DNA of 64,000 nucleotides, taken from positions 24,247,196 through 24,311,195 of the forward strand of contig OZ022345.1 of assembly GCA_963989245.1 (NCBI GenBank), read 5' to 3'. The stretch comes from Nansenia antarctica (lineage: Eukaryota > Chordata > Actinopteri > Argentiniformes > Microstomatidae). Positions 22,051 through 31,566 of this stretch are shown piece after piece (the stretch's first letter is position 1; the number at the start of each line of letters is the position of its first letter). The position numbers and the translations under genes were made by a program. The notes under the pieces were generated by a model. That model searched no databases and was not told the origin of the DNA. It saw only the letters and a program-made list of their open reading frames with translations.

Positions 22051-22675
22051 CAGGGTTTCCGTTAGAAAAAATTGCCGCCGGACATCGTGTCCGGGAAGAT
22101 TTCGATTTACCGGACAAACGTGATATATTCCGGTCATCATATTAAAATATAATATTTTTATTTTTTTTCTAAATCATAGTTTTTTTTCTTCAAATCTAAT
22201 ATAGCTGTTTGTCGCGGTGATTACTGTTGTGTAGCGGCCTATATATGCCATTTAATGTCTATTTCTCATCCGATACGATTAGATGCGAGCTATATAATAT
22301 ATAATAATATAACATGATTCGCATGCGCGCTATGCCATTATGTCCAGCGCTGAACGGGCGCCTCACTGGGAACTGAACAGACAGCATCGATCAATGAACG
22401 GACTCCACATTACGTTAACTGAAGTTTGTTAAATTGTTTGGGATTAATGTGAGTTTTCTATTTTCTCTTTCCAGTTTTACCCTTTTTTTATCAATAAAAC
22501 AACGTCTTTTCTATAACCAGGTCTCGCTGGTTGGGAAGGCATTTCGTTTAGCTGCCTGTCAAATCATACTTAATCGGACTCGGGAGTATGACAATGAGGA
22601 GAACATAACTGTTTATTGAGAAACAATAGGCAGGCTGGGATACGTATATAAAGAAATACCACAATGTCTAGATGT

Positions 22676-23787
22676 TAGGGGTGCAACGGTTCAGTTGGCC
22701 CACGGTTCGGTATGAACCTCGGTTTTGGGGTCACGGTTCACGGTTCGGTTTCGGTATGTGTTTTTCTTTTTTAAATTCTACTGTTTATTTACAAACTGTT
22801 ACTTTACTTTATTTTGCATATACTTATGGAACTTTAACATTTAGACATTCAAGAATATGACTGGTATATTGTATAATATAAATATATATAAACAAAAGGT
22901 ACTTTCAAATGTAAAAACAATACATAAACACTTTCAAATGTGTGTCATACATTGAAATCCGAAAAAAGATGACGAAGTTAGAGTCATTTGAATGTTGTTA
23001 GACGTCAGGCACATATAGGGTTAAACTCTCTGTCATCCAGAAAACCGGAAGCTGCCAACAGCTAGCGGCTAACAAAGCGCAGCGCTACGAATGTCTAAAC
23101 TGTATTTTAATAACATCGCAACATGCTGATAGAACATCAACATGCTAAAAACACACAATTATTACACATAATTAGATGATCACACAGTCCTTGCCTTTGA
23201 ACACGTCCTAAAATTAAAGTATGTTTACAAGCCATGTATCACTTACCGTTAGCCTCCAGAAAACAATAACAATGAATGCGAGTGAATTCACGGGAGTGGT
23301 TTACGGTTTCACCAGCTGCCGTCACAAAAAAAGTGCCTCTTAGGCTTGAAGACTAGTATATAAAAGGAGAGGAAGAAATGAAAGTAAAAATGCACTTCAG
23401 CCATGACAGCTGTACTAGCTGTAGCCCATATATGCATTGTGCGCATTTTAAGCGCATATACGACACGCGTGAAGCATTTCTGCGACACGTGTTTCTGTTC
23501 ACTGTTTTTGTTCCCTCATAGCTGTATTCAATACCAAAACCAGAATGAATGACCCCACAACGCAGATTTGTAGCAATCCAGGGCTTCCTCAAACTGTTGA
23601 CATGTTCTAAACTCCGCTCACCATGATAAAATATTTGAACAAGAAGCAACTGCGTTCCAGACCAACTCCACCTCCGACTTTGAATGAAACGCAGCATACA
23701 CCGAAAACCGTCACGGTTCACTAGTGTATTGAACCGTGGAAGGCAAACCGAACCGTCCGTAAAAAAACGAGAACCGTTGCACCCCTA
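22676..23787. mobile_element. Nested hAT-type element
   Basis: The ends are TAGGGGTGCAACGGTTC and the reverse complement, with an 8-bp target duplication CTAGATGT at 22668-22675 and 23788-23795. Subterminal GGTTCGGT repeats face each other. Non-autonomous; a related fragment lies at 19379. Confidence 0.88.
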
Positions 23788-23803
23788 CTAGATGTATAAC
23801 ATT

Positions 23804-24752
23804 TTATTGAACAGTGCAAGCATGTAGGCTTCTGGCGTGACATCGTACCCCTAACGTTCTTAGGGCTTGTTTGAAAAGCTTAGACTGAAAGTTAGTGCCC
23901 TGGTCAGATTGTATAACAAGAGGAAGACCGAATGTGGAAAAAAACGTTGTTAAAGCTTTCACCACTGAGCTGGCTGATATGTTACGCAACGGAACAGCTT
24001 CGGGAAAACGAGTAGCAGCGCACATAATAGTGAGCAAATACTGACTTCCACTTTTAGTCCTAGGCAAAGGTCCAACACAATCAATTATTACACGTTCAAA
24101 TGGCTCCCCTATAGCAGGAATGGGATGCAATGGTGCGGGTGGAATGGATTGATTAGGCTTACCCGCCATCTGACAAGTATGGCAACAGCGGCAGTGCTTG
24201 GCAACATCCGCCTTCAGTCCGGGCCAAAAGAAATGTTTCAATATCAGCTGATAAGTTTTAGTTATACCTAAATGTCCTGACCACTGGCTCTCATGTGCTA
24301 CAGATAACACCTGTTGTCTATAACCCACAGGCACAACCACTTGTTTTACAGTATTCCACTCACAACCATTTGCATTAGGAGGAGACCATTTACGCATTAA
24401 TATCCCATCGTTAAGGAAATAAACTACGTTGCCCCCTATTTCAGATTCCTCACTAGCTGCATGTAAAAAACATTTGTTTAATGACTGATCAGCTACTTGA
24501 GCGACACGCAATCGTTCGCCGGTTACAGGCAGAGATAGGCTGTCAGCGGATGGTATGGTAGGACTCGGGGAGGATGGTAACTCTACCACTTTCTCCCTGG
24601 GAGAAGCTGAAACAATCGGGTTCTCATCCCTTTCAGAAAAGGCTTGCATAATCACACTATCACAGAGAGAAACATCGCTATCCTCCTCTCTGCCTCGACT
24701 CGATTGTGCACGAGTTATAGCGCACACCGGAAACAACCGCTGTTTCGCATAG
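23804..24752 (-). CDS. Integrase-like reading frame, C-terminally truncated
   Basis: A long open minus-strand frame (about 310 residues) of Ty3/gypsy integrase type. It has the HHCC zinc domain (HESQWSGHLG, then CRCCHTCQ) and the first two catalytic aspartates (IIDCVGPLP; IQSDQGTNFQS), but stops before the catalytic glutamate. The last dozen residues are unlike integrase, and the stop TAA lies inside an AATAAA signal. The frame has no ATG at its start, so it could be an internal exon or a fragment. It is unbroken despite lying between hAT ends. It is either a retrotransposon relic or a captured exon; strand transfer activity is not expected. Confidence 0.65.
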
Positions 24753-25012
24753 GCAGCCTACACATTAGGAGTCATCATCATGCCGGTGTCAAATCATATC
24801 ATAATAAAAGAAATACATAGCCTATATATTCGTCTTTTTTAAAATAGAAGGAATCAGAATGTGAACTTTAGCGAATTGTATTCAAATTGTGCTTAGAGGG
24901 AATTATTTTCACCGGACATTTATGTCCGACGAGTTTTCAATTTGTCGGACTTCAACAAATTTTACCGGACAAAGACCGGTAATTACCGGTTAACGGAAAC
25001 CCTGCTCTGCAC

Positions 25013-25370
25013 ATACTGTATATTGCATAGTTACCCATGACTACCATTCTTGGTCTATTTATATCATGCCCTTATATCACTATTTGTACTTTTGGTTGGA
25101 TGCTAAACTGCATTTTGTTGTATAGTACTTGTACTTTCCGATGACAATTAAGTTTAATCTAATCTAATCTATATACACCTGTACATACCATACTGTACAT
25201 AACTCTTAACTGTATATATGCCTCTAACTACTGTACTTGCCATACTGTACCTATCACTGTCATGTTTTTATATCATTTCTGGTTAGATGCTAAACTGCAT
25301 TTCGTTGTCTGGTACTTGTACTCAGCAATGACAAAGTAAAATGTAATCTAATCTAATTGTTTCTAATCCT
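25013..25370 (+). mobile_element. Two tandem LINE 3' ends
   Basis: Two consecutive segments contain GATGCTAAACTGCATTT, TTGT-TAGTACTTGTACT and end in TCTAA repeats (25153-25170; 25345-25360), the 3' end of fish L2/Rex-type LINEs. The first continues the fragment cut by the hAT at 22051. Confidence 0.7.
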
Positions 25371-25389
25371 GTATATGTTGCTATTACAG

Positions 25390-26099
25390 AAGAGATCTCC
25401 AACCCTGGCTCAGACATGGAGCCCAGCTCCACCACATCAGGAAACCATAAACAACACAGACGGAGGAGCTCAAGACTTAAGAATCACCACCCTAACCCTG
25501 ACTTAAAGAGATATGAAAGAGTACACAAAGTGGAGAAGCCGTACCGCTGCTCCCAGTGTGGGAAGAGTTTCAGTGTAATAGGAAACCTAAATAGACATCA
25601 GAGAATACACACAGGAGAGAGGCCATACCACTGCTCCCAGTGTGAGAAGAGTTTCAGTGTAATAGTAAACCTAAATAGACACCAGAGAATACACACAAAA
25701 GAGAGGCCATACCACTGCTCCCAGTGTGGGAAGAGTTTCAATCAACTAGGAAACCTAAAGTCACATCACAGGATTCACACAGGAGAGAGGCCATACCACT
25801 GCTCCCAGTGTGAGAAGAGTTTCTGTCGACTAGGAGTTCTAAAGTTACATCAGAGAACACACACAGGAGAGAAGCCATACCACTGCTCCCAGTGTGGGAA
25901 GAGTTTCTGTCGACTAGATGTCCTAAAGTCACACCAGAGAATTCACACAGGAGAGAAGCCATACCACTGCTCCCAGTGTGAGAAGAGTTTCAGTCGACTA
26001 GGAGAACTAAAAACACATCAGAAAATACACAAAGAGAGAGGTCATACCACTACTGGTCCGAGTGTGGCAAGAGTTTCAGCCATTCCTCCATCCTGTTGA
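25390..26099 (+). CDS. C2H2 zinc-finger exon, six fingers
   Basis: Last coding exon of a fish zinc-finger protein. The acceptor CTATTACAG|AAGAG is phase 1, matching exon 2 donors. After a basic linker come six C2H2 fingers at 84-nt spacing (starts 25542, 25626, 25710, 25794, 25878, 25962), each with C-x2-C and H-x3-H and TGE(R/K)PY-type linkers. Helix residues at -1/2/3/6 are VGNR, VVNR, QGNS, RGVL, RDVS and RGET. The protein should bind DNA in the nucleus, probably as a regulator. After finger six the frame slips: the next frame holds a seventh, degenerate finger (WSECGKSFSHSS, then HKRKH), so a one-base loss near 26034 truncated it. Natural stop now 26097-26099. Confidence 0.9.
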
Positions 26100-26195
26100 C
26101 ACACAAGAGAAAGCACCATGGTCCAGACAGTTCCATTGCCCATTAAAAGACTACAAAGGGGCAGATTCATTAGTTTATTTGAGTTGTGTCTAATG

Positions 26196-28309
26196 CAGGG
26201 CTTAAAGTACTCCGGCACAGTGCCGGATTTCCGGCGCGGGAGAATAAAAAATAAAAATAAAAAACTGCAATTGCGGCATTGCGCCGACGTGGTGGCGGGG
26301 GCGCTGTTTCACAAATAACTTAGCTTTCGTGTTTGCTAGCGAAACAGCTGATAGTTGATGTTGACTGCTCAAGGAGAATACATATTTGAAAGTACAGAAT
26401 GCCTGAGAGCCTTATATTGCATTATATTACATTATATTTTGAATGGCCATCTGGTGCCTGAATATTGTTTTTTCCTTTACATATATAATGACATTTCCAC
26501 CATAAATTGATGGCGAAAGGGCACAAATTGGTGCATATCAATTCACCAGAATGCAAGTAATTAAGTGTTTGATGCTCGTTTAAGGACCCCCAGACAGCCC
26601 TGCTTCATGGGTCCCCCCCGATGTCAAACACCACTGGTACCACCTCCGCCTCATTTTGAGCCAGGAAAAACCCTGAGTAGTGACGGGAAGCCTTATGGGA
26701 CGTGGTGCCAAGAAGGAGAATATAAGTGATAGTGGCTTAATAAGTAATCAGTTTGTTCTTTTAAAGACATGTATATATTTTATTCTGTATTGTTATAGTG
26801 ATAGTGGCTTAATAAGTGATGCAATCAGTTTGGCCTTTTAAAGTCATCTAATTTTATTTATTTTTTATTAAGTATAAAACAGTATTATGAATGAATGAAT
26901 GGTCTTTATTGTCATTACAGTTTTTCCCAATTGCTAAAACACAAAAGCCAATTCTCTAAACCAAATGACCAGTTCTCTAAACACATTTAATAAAACTAGC
27001 TCCCATTTGCCAAAACCATAAACACATTTCACATGAAGACACAATTCACAAAACACAATCCTCCTTTTCTCATAAATCTAAACACATTTTGTCTTGCTAA
27101 AACACAAGTTGCAAAAAACTCTGCTCAAAATGTCAAATTCTCAAATTAAAGCTCATGTGATGCAAAATGCTTGCCACAGTCAGCAACATTTTAACACAAT
27201 GAACACACCTGGCTTCATTCATTAAACATAACGACTCAAAATTTAAGACACTTGTTGCAAATGATTGTGGTGTGTGTGTGTGGTATAGTTCCATAAATAA
27301 ATAAAAAAACATCACACCCTGAACATTGTTTTCAGTGAGTATTGTTGTGTGTAATGGATCCTCTGTAGTGTTTGCATTGAGTTGTGATACAGTACAGTAT
27401 TGTACATGTTACGGTACATGTGGGAATACGGTAACCTTTATTTACGTAAAACTCGATAGGACAACAGTGCAACAACTTCGCGGCTGAACTTTAGTAAAAT
27501 TTCGGACATCATATGCCATTTAAAGGGGGGAAATAGATATCTAAAAATGCATGACTATCATGCAAAATCAGCCTTACTGTAATGTCAAATATGTAATGTT
27601 AGATATAACGTTAGACAGGGAGCGCAGATTTATTTTTATGCATGACTATCATACATGTGGGAAAACTAGGGTTAGGGTTAGGTGCTAGGGTTACAGTAAG
27701 GTTAGGGGTAGGGTTTGAGTTTGAGTTTTGAAGAGAGAAGGTGTGGTTTTGCTTATGTAGCTTTAGAAAAGTGTGTTGTGTTTAGAGTTTTGGGGAAATG
27801 GAGGAAAGTTTTGTGAAATGTGTTTTAGCAATTGAGAAAAACTGTAATACAGGACAGGTACCATACAACGACATTTAGGAGGGGGGGCTCCCCTGGTGCT
27901 TGGAAAAAGACTAAAAACACGAGGGCCAAGGGTAAAATAAAAAAGGGAAAAGAGCTGGTTTACATAAATAAAGGCTATGTACACTATCTACTATACTACT
28001 ATACTATACAATAAAACACTGTGCTGTACTCTATGCTATGCTATAAATATCCTAACTTTTCCTATATCTGAACCTTATGTACACAAGGGTTGTCATATTG
28101 CACATAGTATTGTTGCACATTCATTTAAAGTATTAATGCATTTTAATATTGAGACATATATTTTGTATTGACTATAAAATAGTATTAATGCATTTAAACA
28201 TTGAGACAAGAAGCTGTCTTCTGTACCCGCTCTCCCAATATCTCAAACTGTGACCCCCCTCCCCAAGAAAAAGTTTCAGGCACAGGATTTTTTCCCACTT
28301 TAAGCCCTG
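26196..28309. mobile_element. 2.1-kb TIR element, copy 1
   Basis: The ends are CAGGGCTTAAAGT and ACTTTAAGCCCTG, flanked by 6-bp CTAATG (26190-26195, 28310-28315). The TIR form and 6-bp duplication suggest a non-autonomous hAT-like (hAT6) element. It carries a fragment of a minus-strand LINE 3' end that is itself split by a mariner-like MITE. No transposase frame. An almost identical copy is at 47217. Confidence 0.82.
26918..27844. mobile_element. Tc1/mariner-like MITE nested in copy 1
   Basis: The ends CAGTTTTTCCCAATTGCTAA and TTAGCAATTGAGAAAAACTG are flanked by TA on both sides (26916-26917, 27845-27846). It sits inside a LINE 3' end that reads uninterrupted at 60925-60960. Interior includes short TTAGGG-like runs (27669-27710) that are not a telomere. 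Confidence 0.8.
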
Positions 28310-28315
28310 CTAATG

Positions 28316-28490
28316 GCATATCATATCTTTAGTCACAACAGGAGAGAGAGATGCGTAATCCAATGGATTGTGTGTTCGACCTCATTAGGAGCATTGTATT
28401 AACCATAAACACAGGAGTCACCTGACAGGAAGTGTTAGGAGTTATATGCAAGAGTAGGGGCGGAGTCTCAGACTGTTTGGTGGTAACAGA
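28316..28490. other. Short unique stretch before the provirus
   Basis: Continues the zinc-finger 3' flank interrupted by the TIR element. The last four bases (CAGA, 28487-28490) are the proviral target duplication. Confidence 0.6.
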
Positions 28491-28974
28491 TGTCGTATAT
28501 TTTTACACATATTAATAGCCTTCTTATATAACGTATATCTTACACATATAACACACATATATAACGTATATTTTTACACATATTACATGTATATATATAT
28601 ATATATACATACATATTATTATTGATGGTCGCGGGGAGATTTGGGAATTGATTGTCGCACATGCGCACACACGCACACGCACACCCCCAAGGGTATAGGC
28701 CAATCGGTTCGAGGGCAGAGGCCTAGAAGGAAGGATCACGATTGGCCAAGAACATACTGTGATGTGATTGGCTGAGAGACCGGTATAAAACCAGGGGACA
28801 AAGAGAGCTCCGTCTTCTTCTTGTCTTCCTCTGACCCCGTCGTGACTGTTTGTGTGTAAACCTGATCCTGTGTAATCTGAGGACCCGATCTTGTCTTTTT
28901 TGAATAAATATTCTTAACTTTGGTCAGGACTTTTTCCCTCATTTTTGATCACCAAACAGAGAAAATAGACCACA
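28491..28974 (+). repeat. Proviral 5' LTR
   Basis: Begins TGTCGTATAT and ends GACCACA. U3 carries a (TA)n tract at 28591-28606, three CCAAT boxes (28700-28704 forward; ATTGG at 28741-28745 and 28767-28771), and a TATA box TATAAAA at 28784-28790. AATAAA is at 28903-28908. Confidence 0.93.
28784..28790 (+). promoter_or_regulatory. Proviral TATA box
   Basis: CGGTATAAAACC, just downstream of two inverted CCAAT boxes. Predicts the retroviral transcription start about 25-30 bp further on. Confidence 0.8.
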
Positions 28975-28977
28975 AAG

Positions 28978-28995
28978 TGGCGAGCCTTATGGGAG
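28978..28995 (+). promoter_or_regulatory. Primer-binding site, possibly tRNA-Arg
   Basis: TGGCGAGCC starts three bases after the LTR and matches the complement of the 3' end of some vertebrate tRNA-Arg, with part of the following bases also agreeing. The remainder is imperfect. Confidence 0.5.
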
Positions 28996-29029
28996 ATCAA
29001 AAAATAGCCAGCCGGTTTGCAACTCTTCA

Positions 29030-29042
29030 ACAAAGGTGAGTT
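29030..29042 (+). promoter_or_regulatory. Candidate major splice donor of the provirus
   Basis: CAAAG|GTGAGT, with GT at 29036-29037, is close to the donor consensus and lies where retroviruses place the donor used for env mRNA. The acceptor was not identified. Confidence 0.55.
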
Positions 29043-29529
29043 TTTTCTGCTGAATAACCCTTTGTTGGCAAAATTGACTGTGTAAATCAGATGGGCTATA
29101 TTTAAAAGAATCTTGAAGTATATAATTGGGTAGAGGTTAGGCAGAGAGCCGGGTTGTGAAACCTGTATTGGTAAAAACGTTTTAATTGTACGATACTTTA
29201 TCGTGTTTGTAGTACAGCAGAGAATGAGCTGCATGTAGGCTTGTTTTGGGAACAAGGTATTAGCAAAAGAACTGAGGGAAAGACGTTTTCCCAGTCGGCT
29301 GATAAATGTGTTTTGTATCAGAAAATAGTCTGATGAGTGTAAAGGAATGAGAATTCTTGGTTGATGTGTTTTGTAAGTAAGAGCTTAGTCCGTGTTTGTC
29401 AGGAGATAGCTCTATTCGATTGTATGGAATCTGAATTCCTAGTTTGAAAGAGCATAGTCCGTGTTTGTGAGCAGAAAATAGCGCTATTTTAAGATATACA
29501 TTGTTAATTTACTTGAGAACACGGAGAAA

Positions 29530-29695
29530 AAACGTGGCTCTAGTTGGAAGGACACCATTTTTTCCTTTGTGTGAACGCATGTCAGACACGTGGACACAGG
29601 GCCTCTAGTTGGAAGGACGCCATTTTTTCCTTTGTGTGAACGCATGTAGACACGTGGACACACAGAGCCTCTAGTAGAAAGCATACGCCATTTTA
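29530..29695 (+). repeat. Leader tandem repeat, about 65 bp
   Basis: Two and a half units containing CTCTAGTTGGAAGGAC, CATTTTTTCCTTTGTGTGAA and CACGTGGACAC within the retroviral leader. Confidence 0.85.
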
Positions 29696-30452
29696 GGAGT
29701 ATTTGAATAAGATTATCTTGGCAAATAATACGTTTAACTGCATTGAAAGATAATCTTGAAATTGCTGTGTCGTGGAAAATAATAATTATTGTGGAAAAGC
29801 AATGTTGTGTTGTAAAGATTAATCAGAGAAGTCCACAGCGGTTTTCTTCAGAGGCGGTAAGTAGAACAAAGGATTGTTGGGTGGCCTTCTTCCCCCCCCT
29901 TGACCTCCATTTTTTCAAATACACACGCGCGAGTTTGATAGATTTCAGTACTCATCTCTTAAAGATAACGATAAAACCATACACATAGACTAGTATTGAT
30001 AAAGATAGAGATATAGTGAATTGATCTCGGGGTATTTCAAATAAGTTTAAAGGTACGGTTACTCGGAAAACAGGAGTTTACACGGGGCCTCGCGCGTGGA
30101 CAGCGCAGCCACATTTCACACACAGAGAGAGCACGCGAAGCGAATAGGCCTGCTTACAGAATATTGGTGAAAGAATCTAAAAGGTTAATGCATAGATTGA
30201 TGTTGTGAATGACTGTTCAGTATTACATTGATTTAATTAATTACTTATCAGTTGAATTAATTATTCAGATCATTCATTTTCTGTTTCCCAAAACAATTGA
30301 TTGATTCCATAAGTTTTAAATCAATGTATATGATGATATAATGAATAATTCTAACTAATCATTCATTCCTTTCACTTAACAATTGATTTATGTATAGATT
30401 GTAAAAGTAAAAGATAGATTGTGAGTTTTAGGTAAGATAGAGTCATTCTGTA

Positions 30453-30730
30453 AGACATTTTCAGTGTGCTGCCCTCTACTGGTCAGAACACGATAAAGAC
30501 ATTTTCAGTGTGCTGCCCTCTACTGGCCAGAACACGATAAGACATTTTCAGTGTGCTGCCCTCTGCTGGCCAGAACACGATAAGACATTTTTAATTGTTT
30601 ACTGCCATCTAGTGGACGAAACACGATAAGACATTTTTAATTGTTTGCTGCCCTCTAGTGGACGAAACACGATAAGACATTTTTAATTGTTTGCTGCCCT
30701 CCAGTGGACGGAATACGATAAGACACTTTG
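30453..30730 (+). repeat. Leader 43-46 bp repeat with CTCF-like motifs
   Basis: Six tandem units, each ending in ACGATAA(G)ACATTTT and containing CTGCC(C/A)TCTRSTGG-type cores at 30469, 30513, 30556, 30602, 30648 and 30694. The reverse complement of five cores fits CCASYAGRKGGCRS fully; the sixth has one mismatch. All face the same way. Two subfamilies exist: three units with TCAGTGTG and three with TTAATTGTTT before the core. Confidence 0.85.
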
Positions 30731-31566
30731 GAACACTGGTCCTCCATCAGTGCATCCATCTGAGGTCGATGAAATAGTCCTTTACAATAATAAATGGATG
30801 GTTACTTCAATTAATTTAAGTAATTACAAATTGATTGAATTAATTATTCAGATCATTTCATTTTCTGTTTTCACAAAACTTTGATCAATTGGTTTATAAT
30901 AGTCTAAGGATAACGTTTTCTTTCACAGGTTTACATCAATGAAGTGTAAATGACTAAGTCTAATTAATTATGCATTCCTTTCAAATAACAAGTCGATTTC
31001 TTTACAGATTGTAATTAATAATTAATCATTTTATTCCTTCCAAATGACAAGTCGATTTCTTTACAGGTTGTAATTAATATTCGTGTTTTACATCTTTTTA
31101 TTTCAAGTTAAGTTCTTTTTTCACAGTTTTTGATTAAAGAATAGCAGAACAGTTTCTATCTGAGGATTGATCAATCAAGGGGTTGTGGATCAGAAAGACT
31201 TAGAGCGTGACCTGCCTTTGTAATTTGATAATTGTGTTGAACAGCCTTTGTAGTTTAATAATTAAGTTGACCTGAACTATAATTAGTATTGATTGAGCAA
31301 TTAAGTGACACACATTCATACATAATAAGGGAAAAACATTTAGATTAAAACACACACACATAGATTACATTTAAGTCAATAATACACAATACCACTGAAA
31401 CAATCCGTTGTTCTGAAGTTGTAGTGTTCTGTGTAGACAGTTGACACAGTTAAAAGTTGGACTAGCATCTGTTTAGCAGATACGGCAACAGAAGGTGGGT
31501 TGTAAGAAAAGTACACCTTATAGCATATTATCAGCATATTGAGCAGTATAAATCAATCAGCTTAAC

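Larger units (their letters stand above)
22051..25004. mobile_element. hAT-type element with 8-bp target duplication
   Basis: The ends are CAGGGTTTCCGTTA and its reverse complement. The 8-bp CTCTGCAC flanks it at 22043-22050 and 25005-25012, the size expected of hAT transposition. Subterminal words CCGGACA and GTCCGG recur near both ends. No hAT transposase is present, so it is non-autonomous. It contains a nested hAT and an integrase-like reading frame. Confidence 0.88.
28996..31566 (+). other. Unusually long retroviral leader
   Basis: 2.6 kb between PBS and gag with no convincing gene. It holds the two tandem repeats above, repeats of TAGTCCGTGTTTGT (29388-29470), and two diverged copies of a segment with AAGTCGATTTCTTTACAG (30980-31080). 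It must contain the packaging signal, but I cannot place it. Confidence 0.7.

Noticed and set aside
27669..27710. TTAGGG-like repeats (also at 48690-48750)
   Set aside because: Only a few degenerate units inside a MITE; not a telomere or a meaningful interstitial telomeric tract.
29743..29988. 81-codon frame in the retroviral leader as an accessory gene
   Set aside because: No recognisable motif and poor start context; not distinguishable from chance.
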